Shown in pieces: positions 9,355-19,371 of a stretch of 64,000 nucleotides of DNA (positions within the stretch are counted from its first letter, which is position 1; the number at the start of each line of letters is the position of its first letter). The position numbers were made by a program, and so were the translations under genes. Source of the stretch: Sphingomonas sp. GC_Shp_5 (GTDB taxonomy: Bacteria > Pseudomonadota > Alphaproteobacteria > Sphingomonadales > Sphingomonadaceae); NCBI RefSeq assembly GCF_026540855.1, contig NZ_JALNUP010000001.1:124001-188000 (forward strand), in the 5' to 3' direction. Below the pieces are notes generated by a model. The model had not been told where the DNA came from and searched no databases. It saw nothing but the letters and a program-made list of their open reading frames with translations.

Positions 9355-10515
9355 ATGACCCCCGCCGCCCGTACCGAAGCCGCCGTCGAACTGCTCGACC
9401 AGATCATCGTCGCCGCGCGCGACGGTGGTGCAGCCGCCGACACGCTGGTCAGCCGCTACTTCGGCACCCGGCGCTACGCCGGCTCCAAGGACCGCCGCGC
9501 CGTGCGCGACCTGGTCTATGCCGCGATCCGGATCGCCGGCGACATTCCGGCCAGCGGCCGGGCCGCGATGCTGTCGCTCGCCGACCGTGATCCTGCGATT
9601 GCCGCAACCTTCGACGGCTCCGCGCACGGCCCTGCTCCGATTGAGGACGGCGAGCCCCGCGCCACCAGCGGCGTCGCCCCCGCCTGGCTCGAACAGGCTC
9701 TAATCGCGTCGGGCGTGCCGAGCGCGGATCACGCGGCGCTGATCGACCGCGCGCCGCTCGATGTGCGGCTCAACCGGCTTAAGGGCGTAGCCTCGCCGAT
9801 CGAAGGCGAACCGATCGCCGGGCTGCCCGATGCGCTGCGGCTGCCATCCGGCACCAATGTCGAGCCGTTCGCCGGCACCCTGGAGGTGCAGGATGCCGGC
9901 AGCCAGATCGTCGCCATGGCCGCGGCAGCGCGGCCCGGCGCGCTGGTCGTCGACCTGTGCGCCGGCGCCGGCGGCAAGACGCTGGCGCTCGCCGCGGCGA
10001 TGGCCAATCAGGGCCGCATCATCGCTGCCGATATCGATCGGGCCCGCCTCCAGCGCCTCGCGCCGCGCGCAGAGAAGGCCGGGGTGACGATCGTCGAGAC
10101 CCGCCTGCTCGACGCCAAGCGCGAGGGCGAGATGCTGAGCGACCTTGATGGCAGCGCCGACACGGTGCTGATCGATGCGCCCTGCTCGGGCACCGGCACC
10201 TGGCGCCGCAACCCCGAGGCGCGCTGGCGACTCACCCCCGACCGGCTAGAGCGGCTCGTCGCCAGCCAGCGCAACGTCCTTGCAATCGGCGCACCGCTGG
10301 TGCGGCCGGGCGGTACCCTGGTCTATATCGTCTGCTCGCTGCTCGATGCCGAGGGCGCCGACCAGGTCGACACCTTCCTCGCCGATCATCCCGGCTGGAC
10401 CGCGGAGATCCCCGCCTTGCCGGCCGGACGGGAGCGCCGCGCCGGGATCCGGCTCGACCCCGCGCATGACGGCACCGACGGCTTTTTTGTCGCGCGACTC
10501 CGGGCGCCCTGCTAA
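9355..10515 (+). CDS. RsmB/NOP family RNA m5C methyltransferase
   Basis: 386 aa. It transfers methyl from SAM to cytosine C5 in RNA, most likely 16S rRNA. The N-terminal about 140 residues form a NusB-like RNA-binding region; the catalytic domain starts near LEVQDAGSQIVAMAAAA, with the SAM motif VVDLCAGAGGKTLALAA. The two catalytic cysteines are seen in IDAPCSGTGTWRRNPEARW and in VYIVCSLLDAEG. It is 40-45 residues shorter than E. coli RsmB, so I leave the gene symbol blank. ATG start with GGAG upstream (gacggagaattcgcccATG). Confidence 0.88.
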   Translation: MTPAARTEAAVELLDQIIVAARDGGAAADTLVSRYFGTRRYAGSKDRRAVRDLVYAAIRIAGDIPASGRAAMLSLADRDPAIAATFDGSAHGPAPIEDGEPRATSGVAPAWLEQALIASGVPSADHAALIDRAPLDVRLNRLKGVASPIEGEPIAGLPDALRLPSGTNVEPFAGTLEVQDAGSQIVAMAAAARPGALVVDLCAGAGGKTLALAAAMANQGRIIAADIDRARLQRLAPRAEKAGVTIVETRLLDAKREGEMLSDLDGSADTVLIDAPCSGTGTWRRNPEARWRLTPDRLERLVASQRNVLAIGAPLVRPGGTLVYIVCSLLDAEGADQVDTFLADHPGWTAEIPALPAGRERRAGIRLDPAHDGTDGFFVARLRAPC

Positions 10516-10545
10516 TCGCCGATGGTGCCGCCGTCGGAGACCTTC

Positions 10546-11046
10546 ATGCGCGTTACGTCCGTTGCCCTTGCTGCCGCGCTGACCCTGGTTTGCGTCTCAA
10601 CTTCGCTCAACGCGCAGCGCGCCGACGACCAGATCGACGCGCGCTCGCTGCAGTTGCTGGCGCAAGGCCGCGCGGCGCAGGCAGCGGGCAATCTGGATGG
10701 CGCCACCGATCTGCTCGAGACCTCGGTCGCGGTCGATCCGCGCAACCGTCAGGCTTACGTCGTGCTCGCCGAAGTGGCGGAAACCCGCGGGCTGCCCGGC
10801 AAGGCCATCCGCCTCTATCGTGAGGCGCTGGCGCTCGAACCCAATGATATCGCCGCGCTGCAGGGGCAGGGCGAGGCGCTGGTCGCCAAGGGCGCGGTGA
10901 TCCTCGCCAAGGGCAATCTCGCCAAGATCCGCACCCTGTGCAAGACCAACTGCTCGGCCGCGACCCAGCTCGCCGCGGCGATCGCCAAGGGCCCGCCGAT
11001 CACTACCGCGCAGGCCGATAGCAAGACGGCTAAGACGCCGGAATAG
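10546..11046 (+). CDS. Exported tetratricopeptide-repeat protein
   Basis: 166 aa from the ATG at 10546 (GGAG eight bases upstream); an in-frame start 24 bases earlier would put extra residues before the signal peptide. A Sec signal peptide ([23 protein letters not shown], cleavage after Ala) is followed by about two TPR units (residues 35-105, with [22 protein letters not shown] and [18 protein letters not shown]). Two Cys in LCKTNC near the C terminus could form a disulphide. TPRs bind peptides, but no partner is evident. The 3' end overlaps the convergent rsmA by 17 bases. Confidence 0.8.
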   Translation: MRVTSVALAAALTLVCVSTSLNAQRADDQIDARSLQLLAQGRAAQAAGNLDGATDLLETSVAVDPRNRQAYVVLAEVAETRGLPGKAIRLYREALALEPNDIAALQGQGEALVAKGAVILAKGNLAKIRTLCKTNCSAATQLAAAIAKGPPITTAQADSKTAKTPE

Positions 11047-11881
11047 CCCGGGCGACGCCGACGAATTCGGCAACGCTCAGCGTCTCGGCGCGGCGGCTCG
11101 AATCGATGCCGAGCGTGTCGAGTGCCGCCAGCGCGCCGGGCACCGATTTGAGGCTCTGGCGCAGCATCTTGCGTCGCTGGCCGAAGGCGGCGGCGGTGAC
11201 CCGCTCGAGCAGCGCGACCGCGACGCCCTCGGGCGCCTCGGCTGGCTCGATGTGTACCACCGCCGACATTACCTTGGGCGGCGGGGTGAAGGCCGAGCGG
11301 TGCACCGGCATCGCGATCCGTGCCGTTGACCGCCACTGGGCGAGCACCGCCAGCCGGCCATAAGCATCGCCATTGGCGCTGGCGACGATCCGCTCGGCGA
11401 CTTCCTTCTGGAACATCAGCGTCAGCGACTGCCACCACGGTTGCCAGCCACCGGTCAACCAGCCGACCAGCAGCGCGGTGCCGACATTATAGGGCAGGTT
11501 GGAAACGATATGCGGCCGGCCGGCGAACAGGGCAGGAGCATCCACCTCGAGCGCGTCGCCCTCGATCAGCGTTAGCTTGCCGGGATAGTGCGCGCCGAGC
11601 TCCTCGAGCGCCGGAACGCAGCGCCGGTCGCGCTCGATCGCGGTGACCTTCGCGCCCGCCGCGAGCAGCGCCCGCGTCAACCCGCCGGGGCCGGGGCCGA
11701 CTTCCAGCACCTCGGCGTCGTGGAGGTCGCCCGGCACCGCCGCGATCCGCGCCAGCAACTGGCCGTCGAACAGGAAGTTCTGTCCCAACGCCTTGCTCGC
11801 TGACAGCCCATAGCGGGCGATGACCTCGCGCAGCGGCGGGAGCGGGCCTGGCGATGCGCCCTGCGGCGCCGTGTCGGTCAC
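11030..11881 (-). CDS. rsmA: 16S rRNA dimethyladenosine transferase RsmA (KsgA)
   Basis: 283 aa. It dimethylates two adjacent adenines in the 3' terminal hairpin of 16S rRNA. Seen: LGQNFLFD (family N-terminal motif), SAM motif [18 protein letters not shown], and the catalytic [15 protein letters not shown]. The C-terminal domain has [14 protein letters not shown] and [14 protein letters not shown]. The start is GTG at 11881, overlapping the pdxA stop (GTGA); the frame stays open far upstream but only as a shadow of pdxA. The pdxA-rsmA pairing, with surA and lptD before them, is conserved across proteobacteria. Confidence 0.96.
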   Translation of the reverse strand: MTDTAPQGASPGPLPPLREVIARYGLSASKALGQNFLFDGQLLARIAAVPGDLHDAEVLEVGPGPGGLTRALLAAGAKVTAIERDRRCVPALEELGAHYPGKLTLIEGDALEVDAPALFAGRPHIVSNLPYNVGTALLVGWLTGGWQPWWQSLTLMFQKEVAERIVASANGDAYGRLAVLAQWRSTARIAMPVHRSAFTPPPKVMSAVVHIEPAEAPEGVAVALLERVTAAAFGQRRKMLRQSLKSVPGALAALDTLGIDSSRRAETLSVAEFVGVARAIPAS

Positions 11882-12882
11882 GATCCGGCCTTGGCCCGCC
11901 GCTCGGCAGCCTGGCCGGCCATCGCGATCGCCGCAATCATCGCGCCGGGGTGCGCCTGGTCGGTACCGGCGATGCCGAAGGCGGTGCCGTGATCGGGCGA
12001 GGTGCGCACGATCGGCAGGCCGAGCGTGATGTTGACGCCTTCGTCGAAGTGCAGCGTCTTGAGCGGGACCAGCGCCTGATCGTGATAGCAGCACAGCACC
12101 GCATCATATTGCTTGCGCGCGCGGGCATGGAACAGCGTGTCGGCAGCAAGGGGCCCGATCGCGTCGATCCCCTCGGCGCGCAGCAACGCGATCGCCGGCT
12201 CGAGAATGTCGATCTCCTCGCGCCCGATTGCGCCGCCCTCGCCGGCATGCGGGTTGAGCCCGGCGAAAGCGAGCCGCGGTGCCTCGATCCCGAAGTTGCG
12301 GGTAAGGCCACGCGCGGTCGCCCGGCCCTTGGCGACAACGAGGTCGACCGACAGCAACGAGGAGACCAGCCCGAGCGGCACATGGGTGGTGATCGGCACC
12401 ACCCTAAGCGATGGGCCGGCGAGCATCATCACCGCATTGGTGCCCGCGATCCCGCAGCGCTCGGCGACGAATTCGGTCTGGCCCGGGTGAGTGAAGCCGA
12501 TCGCATAAAGCTGCGCCTTGGATACCGGCCCGGTGACCAGCGCTCGCGCCGCGCCCGATTTCACCAGCCCGACCGCCAGTTCGAGCGAATGAAGTGCACA
12601 GCGTGCCCCCTCGGCATCGGGGCTGCCGGGAACGATCTCGCCGGCATCCTCGACGGTGAGCACCGGCAGTGCGCTGTCGAACACGCGCACCGCCTCGTCG
12701 AGCCCGCTCACCGGCTGCACTGGGCCCGACCACACCCGCAGGATCGCCCGGTGATCCCCCACCGCGACGAACGGCGGCAGCGAATGCAGTCCGCGCACGC
12801 CCCAGGCCTTGGCAATGATCTCGGGGCCGATGCCCGCAGGATCGCCCATCGATACCGCAAGCGGGGCGGTCGTCCCCGTCAT
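11878..12882 (-). CDS. pdxA: 4-hydroxythreonine-4-phosphate dehydrogenase
   Basis: 334 aa. Pyridoxal-phosphate biosynthesis: it oxidises 4-phosphohydroxy-L-threonine. Family motifs include [10 protein letters not shown] (residues 11-20), [19 protein letters not shown] and [19 protein letters not shown], and the C-terminal segment HDQALVPLK with the metal-binding histidine, then [22 protein letters not shown] start one base after the surA stop (TGAgATG); the end overlaps rsmA by four bases, so surA-pdxA-rsmA form one tightly coupled unit. Confidence 0.97.
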   Translation of the reverse strand: MTGTTAPLAVSMGDPAGIGPEIIAKAWGVRGLHSLPPFVAVGDHRAILRVWSGPVQPVSGLDEAVRVFDSALPVLTVEDAGEIVPGSPDAEGARCALHSLELAVGLVKSGAARALVTGPVSKAQLYAIGFTHPGQTEFVAERCGIAGTNAVMMLAGPSLRVVPITTHVPLGLVSSLLSVDLVVAKGRATARGLTRNFGIEAPRLAFAGLNPHAGEGGAIGREEIDILEPAIALLRAEGIDAIGPLAADTLFHARARKQYDAVLCCYHDQALVPLKTLHFDEGVNITLGLPIVRTSPDHGTAFGIAGTDQAHPGAMIAAIAMAGQAAERRAKAGS

Positions 12883-12883
12883 C

Positions 12884-14242
12884 TCAGCGATACTCGATCA
12901 CCGCATCGCGACGCAGATCGCGCAGCTTGCTCTGCGCGCGCAGGTTGACGCGCTGCTGCTCGAGTTGACCCTGGATCTGGTCGGCACGTGGCAGCGCGCT
13001 CGCCTGCGGATCGTCGCGGCCGCACAGCACCAGCGCGCGGATGCCCTCCTGCGGCGAGCCGAACGGCGGCGTCGACTGGCCGATCTGCAGCTTGAGCATG
13101 ATCTCCTGGAGGGGTGCCGGCAGATCGCGGATCCGCACCGAATCATTGTCCACCACCTCGGCGTTGATCGTCGAGGCGACCTTCTCGACGGTGCCGCAGC
13201 CCTGGATCGCCGAGGCGGTCTTGGCGAATTCGGCGGCGCGCGCCTGTGCCTGCGCCTGGGTGGTGCCCGCCGGGAAGCGAACGGTGATCTGCTTCAGGCT
13301 GAGCCGCGCGTCGCGCGGATCGGCGCTGCCGACGGTGCGCTTGTCGGTGAGATAGAGGATCGAATAGCCGCCGGGCGTCTCGATCGGGCCGGCAACCTGG
13401 CCGACCTGCATCTGCGTCGCCGCGTCCGAGAGCTGCTGCGGCAGCGTTGCCAGCCTGATCCAGCCGAGATCGCCGCCGACCCCGCGGGTGGACGCCTCGG
13501 AGAAGCTGCGCGCGAAATATTCGAACGGCTGCGCGCCCTTCTGGATCTCGCCGATGATCTGCTTGGCGTTGGCGAGCACCTGCGCCCGGTTGGCGTCGTT
13601 GGCGCCGAGATAGATTTCCTTGAGGTTATACTCGTCGGTGCCCTTAGCCGCCTGAAGGCGATCAATGATCGACTTCACTTCCTCGTCGCCGACGTTGACG
13701 AACGGCTCCACCCGCTTGCGCAGGTAGCGCTGCCAGGCGAGCTCACCCTCGATCTGGCGCTTGAGCGAGCGCTCTGACGAGCCGCTGGCGCGCAGAAACT
13801 TGCTCATGTCGGGGAGCGAGCGGTTGAAGTTCTTGGCGATCCGCGCGTAGCTCTGGTTGATCTCGTCGGGCGTGATCGTGATCTCGGCCGATTTGGCTTC
13901 CTGGATCTGCAGCGTCTCGTCGATCAGCTGGCGCAGCACCTGCATCTTCAGCCGGTCGCGCTCCTCGTTGGTCAGCGTCGCATTATTGGCGGCCGCGATC
14001 AGCGCCACGCGCTGGTCAACATCGGTGCCGGTGATCACGGTGTCGTTGACCACCGCGGTTGGCTTGCGGATGTTGGGGTCGAGCTTGCCAAAGATCTGCA
14101 GGTTGGCAGGAATGTCGAGGTTGGTGTCGGGAACGCTCTGGTCCGGCACGGTCTGCGCCACGGCGCCGCCGCCCAGCGCCGCCAGCGCTACCCACCCCAT
14201 CACGCGGCCCAGCCGGGCTGCCGGTCGAATACGATGCGTCAC
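12884..14242 (-). CDS. surA: Periplasmic chaperone and peptidyl-prolyl isomerase SurA
   Basis: 452 aa. It escorts unfolded outer-membrane proteins, including LptD, to the BAM complex. A signal peptide (WVALAALGGGAVAQ) is followed by the SurA N-terminal chaperone domain (about 60-190), one recognisable parvulin domain (about 200-315, with GVGGDLGWIRLATLPQQL) and a degenerate second one (about 320-420) that holds two Cys (QGCGT, LVLCGRDD). The start is GTG at 14242 with GGAAAAAC upstream; Met15 is a weaker alternative that would trim the basic n-region. It lies downstream of lptD on the same strand. Confidence 0.9.
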   Translation of the reverse strand: MTHRIRPAARLGRVMGWVALAALGGGAVAQTVPDQSVPDTNLDIPANLQIFGKLDPNIRKPTAVVNDTVITGTDVDQRVALIAAANNATLTNEERDRLKMQVLRQLIDETLQIQEAKSAEITITPDEINQSYARIAKNFNRSLPDMSKFLRASGSSERSLKRQIEGELAWQRYLRKRVEPFVNVGDEEVKSIIDRLQAAKGTDEYNLKEIYLGANDANRAQVLANAKQIIGEIQKGAQPFEYFARSFSEASTRGVGGDLGWIRLATLPQQLSDAATQMQVGQVAGPIETPGGYSILYLTDKRTVGSADPRDARLSLKQITVRFPAGTTQAQAQARAAEFAKTASAIQGCGTVEKVASTINAEVVDNDSVRIRDLPAPLQEIMLKLQIGQSTPPFGSPQEGIRALVLCGRDDPQASALPRADQIQGQLEQQRVNLRAQSKLRDLRRDAVIEYR

Positions 14243-14329
14243 GTTTTTCCGTTACCCCAAATCGCGCCAGCGCGCAGGCCGGCCGGATTGCCCCAGATTA
14301 GCTGAACCACAGCTGAGTTACGCTAGCGC

Positions 14330-16639
14330 TTAGCGGCCGAGATTGGTCAAGGCCAGCGTCAACAGGAAGCTGTTGCCTGCCTTGGCGTCGCCGGTGTTGC
14401 GATAGTCGCGACGCCAGGTGAGCCCCAGCCGCAGGCAATCGTCCTCATATTGGACGCCGAGGCGGTGACGCACCGGATCGAAGCCGTCGGCGAGCGACAG
14501 CGGGTCCTCGGCCTTGTCGGTGAGATCGATCACCGTCGAGCCGAACACCGACCAGAAGCGCGCGAACTGGGCGCGCCCGGCGAGCCGCACTTCCTCGCTG
14601 TCCTGAAGATCCTCTACCTGCGGCAGGATGTTGCGGTTGAGCCGCAGATAGCCGACCAGCGCATAGGTGCTGCGCGATCCCAGGGTGAGATCCACCTCGT
14701 TGCGGCGCACCGCCAGGCTGTCTTTGTCGAGCCGGAAGCGGCCGGTGAACGAGACGAAGTCGCGGAAGCGGATATCCGCGCGGCCGACGATGTCGGAGAA
14801 GCGGTCGCTGAGCCCGGTGCCGTCGGGCAGGATGGTGGGCCGGGTGGACACGCGATAGCTCTGGCCGACCACCGTATCGACGCTGATCCCCGGCAGGTTC
14901 GCCGCCCATTCGGCGCCATAAGTGACGCGCGAGCTGTCCTCGAACCGATCGTAGCCGGCGAAGCGATTGAGCGCGAACAGGTTGGAATCGTCGAGATCCA
15001 CCGCGCGGGAATCCTCGTTCGGCACGTCGAGGTTGGCGATCTTGGGCGAGGCGACGAATTGCACCCGCGGGGTGAAGCGCTGGGTGCCGCCGAGGAACTC
15101 GCCGACGAACGGCCATTTGACGTCCATCGACAGCGCGCCGATCGCGCGCTGTTCAAAGCCTTCGTTGCCGCGGTAGCTCACCACGTCGGTCGCGAGCGTG
15201 TCATGCGTGTTGTAGAGATCGCCGCGCGCATAAGCGGTGAAGGTCACCTCCTGGCCCCATTTGGTCAGGCGGCGCAGGTCCCATTCGAATTCGGCGAAGG
15301 CGCGCTGGGTGTCCTGGCCGTCGATGCGGGTGAGCGCCAGCGTGTTGAGCTGGATCTGCGCGACGCCGCCGAGCCAGGGATCGGTGAACCGTCGCCGATA
15401 ATCCATCTCCGGGATGGCGATCGGCTGCGCCTTCTGGCTGTCGTTGACCCGAAGCGTCTGCACATACCAGCCGGTCAGCGAGAAATAGCTGTCGGTGTCG
15501 ATATGCTCGAGGCTGGCGGTGCTGCGCAGCCGGTCGTCGCGCGAGATGTCGTAGCGGCGCAGGAAGGTGCGGTCGGTGGCAATCCGCAGCGAGCCGCTGA
15601 TGCTCCACCCCGGCGTCAGCTGATAGCGGACGATGCCGTCAATATAGCCGCGGAACGCGCGCTCGGTATCGGTGTCGGTGCTGTTGAGATCGTCGCTGCG
15701 CCGGCTGTCGGTGGCGTAAGCGGTGATGCGGAAGGCGCCGGTGTCGTCGAGCTGCTCATATTGCGCCTGCATCAGCGGCAGCACCGCGCTGAACAGGTGC
15801 GGGGTGAGCGTCAGGCCTTTGTTCGGCGCCAGCCGGATGTAATAGGGCGTTACCAGTTCGAGCCCGTTGACCCGGTCGTAGCGGATGTTGGGGCTGAGCA
15901 GGCCGCTCTCGGCGCTGCCGCCCACCGGGTGCGAGAAGCTCGGCAGCGGCAGCGTCGGCAGGCCGAACAGGTGGAACCGCCCGCCGCCATAATACATCCG
16001 CTGCTTGTCGGGCCGGTAGGTGATCCGCACCGCGGTGATCTTCCACGACGGTTCCTTGGGGCAGCCGGTCGAGCCCTGCACCGCGCACGGCGTATAGGCC
16101 GCGTCGGTCAGCTCCAGCGTGCCGTCGGTCTCGCGCGTGCCCTTCTCGGCCGCGAGCCGGCCGCCCTGTTCGAGCACCACCAGCATGTTCTCGACCACGC
16201 CGTCCTTGAGCGAATCGGTGAGATTGATGGTGTCGCCATAAGCGACGTCGCCGGCCGGATTGGTCACCGCGATGTTGCCGGTCGCGACGACCTTCCCGGT
16301 CTTGCGGTTCCACACCACCTTGTCGGCCCGCAGCCGGTCGCCCTGGCGGAACATCCGCACCTCGCCGGTCGCGGTGACGATGTCGGCGTCGGTGTCATAA
16401 TCCAGGCTGTCGGCGCTGAAGCGGATCTGCTCACTGTTCTCGGGCGCGACCGCCGCATCGGGCGTGGCCGCGGCGGCCAGCGCGGGATCGGACACGGGCG
16501 GGGGCGGGGTGGCGCGATCCTGCAGGTCCTGCGCGGCCGCCGGCGCGGCGATCAACGCGAGGGGCAGGGCGAGCGGCAGGGCGCAGCCGGCCAGAAGGTC
16601 GAAACGCAGCACGATTGTCAGAACCACCTTTAAGCGCAT
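14330..16639 (-). CDS. lptD: LPS-assembly protein LptD
   Basis: About 769 aa. Outer-membrane translocon that inserts lipopolysaccharide. A signal peptide (hydrophobic PLALPLALIAAPAAAQ) is followed by an N-terminal OstA/beta-taco domain (about 75-185, with FSADSLDYDTDADIVTATGE) and a long C-terminal beta-barrel. Cysteines at CAVQGSTGC are near the place where the inter-domain disulphides of LptD occur. I chose the ATG at 16639 (MRLKVVLTIVLR); an upstream ATG at 16705 would add 22 residues before the signal sequence. A divergent 200-base region separates it from pepA. Confidence 0.93.
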   Translation of the reverse strand: MRLKVVLTIVLRFDLLAGCALPLALPLALIAAPAAAQDLQDRATPPPPVSDPALAAAATPDAAVAPENSEQIRFSADSLDYDTDADIVTATGEVRMFRQGDRLRADKVVWNRKTGKVVATGNIAVTNPAGDVAYGDTINLTDSLKDGVVENMLVVLEQGGRLAAEKGTRETDGTLELTDAAYTPCAVQGSTGCPKEPSWKITAVRITYRPDKQRMYYGGGRFHLFGLPTLPLPSFSHPVGGSAESGLLSPNIRYDRVNGLELVTPYYIRLAPNKGLTLTPHLFSAVLPLMQAQYEQLDDTGAFRITAYATDSRRSDDLNSTDTDTERAFRGYIDGIVRYQLTPGWSISGSLRIATDRTFLRRYDISRDDRLRSTASLEHIDTDSYFSLTGWYVQTLRVNDSQKAQPIAIPEMDYRRRFTDPWLGGVAQIQLNTLALTRIDGQDTQRAFAEFEWDLRRLTKWGQEVTFTAYARGDLYNTHDTLATDVVSYRGNEGFEQRAIGALSMDVKWPFVGEFLGGTQRFTPRVQFVASPKIANLDVPNEDSRAVDLDDSNLFALNRFAGYDRFEDSSRVTYGAEWAANLPGISVDTVVGQSYRVSTRPTILPDGTGLSDRFSDIVGRADIRFRDFVSFTGRFRLDKDSLAVRRNEVDLTLGSRSTYALVGYLRLNRNILPQVEDLQDSEEVRLAGRAQFARFWSVFGSTVIDLTDKAEDPLSLADGFDPVRHRLGVQYEDDCLRLGLTWRRDYRNTGDAKAGNSFLLTLALTNLGR

Positions 16640-16839
16640 GACCCCGGCACCGCCCTGAACGGCACCCCATTGTCCGCCTATCGCACCACCCGCGCGCGGC
16701 TGCAATCACCGCGCGGTGCGATGCGACGTTTCCGGCTGCGCATCGTTATGGCTGCACTGCGTTTTTTCTCTGTCCTTTGCACGTTCCCGCCGCTGCCGTA
16801 GAGCGGCGCGTTCGTGCCCGCTCGCAAGGTTGCTGATCC
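16640..16839. promoter_or_regulatory. Divergent promoter region lptD / pepA
   Basis: 200 bases between opposing starts. It includes a pyrimidine run (GTTTTTTCTCTGTCC, from about 16760) rare in this GC-rich context. I could not place -35/-10 boxes with confidence for either gene. Confidence 0.4.
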
Positions 16840-18309
16840 ATGGAAATCCGTTTCGTCTCCGCCGTCGCTCCCGAAGCCCCGATCGTCGCGCTTGCGGTGG
16901 AAAAGGACGCCGGTCGCACGAGCTGGGCCGGGCTGGAGGAAGGCGCTCAGGCGCTCGCCACCGCCGCTGCCAAGGCCCAGCGCTTCGAGGGCGAGGCAGG
17001 ATCGCTCGTCGAGCTGTTCGTCCAAACTGGCGGCACCACCCGCCAGTTGCTGCTGCTGGGCGTCGGCGCCGGCAGCGAGGTCGATTGGGAAAAGGCGGGC
17101 GGCGCGTTGACCGCCAAGCTGCTCACCTCGGGCGCGACCGAGGTCGTTGCAGACATCGCCGCCGCCAAGCCGTCGGCTAAGGCCGCCGCGCGCTTTGCCG
17201 GTGCCGCCGCGCAGCGCGCGTGGCGCTACGACATCTATCGCACCAAGCTGCCCGAGAAGCAGAAGCCGACGCTCGGCGTGATCTCGATCGCCGGCGCGCC
17301 GGAGGGCAGCGATGCCGCATGGGTAGCGCAGGATGCGATCACCCGTGGTCTGGCGCTGACCCGCACGCTGGTCGCGGCGCCGCCGAACATCCTTTACCCT
17401 GAGAGCTTCGTCGAATGGGTCCGCCGCGATGTCGAGGGGCTCGGGCTTGAGATCACCGTGCTCGACGAGGCGGCGATGCGCGAGCTCGGCATGGGGTCGC
17501 TGCTCGGCGTCAGCCAGGGCAGCCCACGCGAGGCGCGCGTCCTTGCGCTGCGCTGGAACGGGGCGGGGGCGGGTGATCCCGCGGTCGCCTTTGTCGGCAA
17601 GGGCGTCACCTTCGATACCGGCGGCATCTCGCTGAAGCCCGGGCCCGGCATGGAAGACATGAAGTGGGACATGGGCGGCGCCGGCGCCGTCGCAGGCGCG
17701 ATGAAGGCGCTCGCCGCGCGCAAGGCCAAGGTCAATGTCGTCGGCGTCTGCGGGCTGGTCGAGAACATGCCCGACGGCAACGCCCAGCGCCCGGGCGACG
17801 TCGTCACCTCCATGTCCGGCCAGACGATCGAGATCCTCAACACCGATGCAGAGGGCCGGCTGGTGCTCGCCGACGCGATCACCTGGACGCAGCGGACCTT
17901 CAAGCCGCAGGTGGTGGTCGATCTCGCCACGCTCACCGGCGCGATGATCGTCAGCCTCGGCCATGAATATGGCGGCGTCTTCGCCAATGATGATGGCCTC
18001 GCCGACAAGCTGCTCGCCGCCGGGCTGGCGACGGGGGACAAATTGTGGCGCTTCCCGCTGTCCGACGCCTACAACAAGATGATCGATTCGCCGATCGCCG
18101 ACATGAAGAACATCGGCCCGCGCGGCGCCGGCTCCATCACCGCGGCGCAGTTCATCCAGCGCTTCGTCGACGAGGGCGTCAAATGGGCGCACCTCGACAT
18201 CGCCGGCATGGTCTGGTCCGACAAGGCCGGCGCCACCCACGACAAGGGCGCGACCGGCTACGGCGTGCGCCTGCTCGATCGCTTCATCGCCGACAATTTC
18301 GAGGGCTGA
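16840..18309 (+). CDS. pepA: Leucyl aminopeptidase (M17 family)
   Basis: 489 aa. Cytosolic two-metal aminopeptidase that removes N-terminal residues. The catalytic domain starts near residue 165. The M17 signature NTDAEGRLVLADA is present, with the metal-binding Lys and Asp in GKGVTFDTGGISLKP and the Asp of MKWDMGGAGAVAGAM. The N-terminal domain is typical and of usual length. The start is an ATG after GCTGATCC with only a weak Shine-Dalgarno. holC follows after 68 bases that contain a palindromic repeat. Confidence 0.96.
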   Translation: MEIRFVSAVAPEAPIVALAVEKDAGRTSWAGLEEGAQALATAAAKAQRFEGEAGSLVELFVQTGGTTRQLLLLGVGAGSEVDWEKAGGALTAKLLTSGATEVVADIAAAKPSAKAAARFAGAAAQRAWRYDIYRTKLPEKQKPTLGVISIAGAPEGSDAAWVAQDAITRGLALTRTLVAAPPNILYPESFVEWVRRDVEGLGLEITVLDEAAMRELGMGSLLGVSQGSPREARVLALRWNGAGAGDPAVAFVGKGVTFDTGGISLKPGPGMEDMKWDMGGAGAVAGAMKALAARKAKVNVVGVCGLVENMPDGNAQRPGDVVTSMSGQTIEILNTDAEGRLVLADAITWTQRTFKPQVVVDLATLTGAMIVSLGHEYGGVFANDDGLADKLLAAGLATGDKLWRFPLSDAYNKMIDSPIADMKNIGPRGAGSITAAQFIQRFVDEGVKWAHLDIAGMVWSDKAGATHDKGATGYGVRLLDRFIADNFEG

Positions 18310-18318
18310 GTCCCCAGC

Positions 18319-18346
18319 CGTCATCCCGGCTTGCGCCGGGATGACG
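18319..18346. repeat. REP-like palindrome between pepA and holC
   Basis: CGTCATCCCGGC (18319-18330), TTGC loop, GCCGGGATGACG (18335-18346): a perfect 12-base stem. This sequence type is a very common intergenic palindrome in sphingomonads. It lies 10 bases after the pepA stop and could act as a 3' stabiliser; there is no T-run. Confidence 0.8.
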
Positions 18347-18377
18347 AACATGGGCGAGGGACGATAAGAGGCAGGCG

Positions 18378-18818
18378 ATGCAGGTCGACTTTTACCATCT
18401 CACCGTCACCCCGCTGGAGCGCGCGCTGCCGCAGATCGCCGCCAAGGTGGTGGAGACCGGCAACCGCCTGCTGATCGTCAGCACGCGCGACGATCAACGC
18501 GCCGCACTTGATCGGCTGCTCTGGACCTACCAGGCGGACAGCTTCCTGCCCCATGCACAGCAGGGCGCCAGCGACGATGCCGCGCAGCCGATCCTGTTGT
18601 CGCCCGACATCGGTTCCGCCAACGCCGCCCGCCACGTCGCGCTGGTCGACGGCGCCTGGCGCGACGAGGCGCTCGGCTTCGAGCGCGCCTTCCATTTCTT
18701 CGAGGACGAGCACATCGAGCAGGCGCGCCACGCCTGGCGCGCGCTCGGCGGGCACGACGGCGTCGAGCGCCGCTACTGGAAACAGGGCGACGACGGTCGC
18801 TGGGAAAAGGCCGCCTGA
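18378..18818 (+). CDS. holC: DNA polymerase III chi subunit
   Basis: 146 aa, normal length for HolC. It links the clamp-loader complex to single-strand-binding protein. Features include MQVDFYHLT at the N terminus, LIVSTRDDQRAALDRLLWTY (about 37-56), SFLPHA, and the end ERRYWKQGDDGRWEKAA with the aromatic pair usual for the family. It follows pepA, the classical pepA-holC pairing. ATG start after GAGGCAGGCG. Confidence 0.92.
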   Translation: MQVDFYHLTVTPLERALPQIAAKVVETGNRLLIVSTRDDQRAALDRLLWTYQADSFLPHAQQGASDDAAQPILLSPDIGSANAARHVALVDGAWRDEALGFERAFHFFEDEHIEQARHAWRALGGHDGVERRYWKQGDDGRWEKAA

Positions 18819-18948
18819 TCGGCGATCATTGGCCGCCACCATGGCGTCGTCCCTCGCGGCCGGGAGCCGCGATGTTGCATTGCCCGCCCCCCGCGACTAG
18901 GGCGGCGCCACTTCACTACAGCCCATAAAACAGGAGCCCGTGACCATC

Positions 18949-19371
18949 ATGGCCGCGAACCGTACCTTCTCGATCATCAAGCCCGATGCCACCCGCCGCA
19001 ACCTCACCGGTGCGGTCACCAAGATGCTCGAAGACGCCGGCCTCCGCGTCGTCGCGTCCAAGCGCATCCAGATGACCCGCGAGCAGGCCGAAGGCTTCTA
19101 CGCCGTCCATCGCGAGCGTCCGTTCTTCAACGATCTGGTCTCGTTCATGATCTCTGGCCCGGTCGTGGTCCAGGTGCTCGAGGGCGAGAATGCGATGCAG
19201 CGCAATCGCGACATCATGGGCGCCACCAACCCCGCCAATGCCGACGCCGGCACGATCCGCAAGGAAATCGCCGAGTCGATCGAGGCCAATTCGGTCCATG
19301 GCTCGGACTCGGACGAGAATGCCGCGATCGAGATCGCCTATTTCTTCAAGCCCGAAGAGATCGTCGGCTGA
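18949..19371 (+). CDS. ndk: Nucleoside diphosphate kinase
   Basis: 140 aa, the canonical length. It transfers the gamma-phosphate between nucleoside triphosphates through a phosphohistidine; the catalytic His is in [12 protein letters not shown]. The N terminus is [21 protein letters not shown] three codons earlier (18940) is in frame, but it lies only three bases after AGGAG, while the ATG at 18949 gives the usual family N terminus; I prefer the ATG. The stop overlaps the start of the GNAT gene by one base (TGATG). Confidence 0.96.
   Translation: MAANRTFSIIKPDATRRNLTGAVTKMLEDAGLRVVASKRIQMTREQAEGFYAVHRERPFFNDLVSFMISGPVVVQVLEGENAMQRNRDIMGATNPANADAGTIRKEIAESIEANSVHGSDSDENAAIEIAYFFKPEEIVG

Noticed and set aside
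14450..16633. Long plus-strand frame of 727 codons opposite lptD
   Set aside because: It lies entirely antisense to lptD, is rich in Arg, Ala and Gly-type codons expected from a GC-rich shadow, and has no recognisable motif; lptD on the minus strand is clear.
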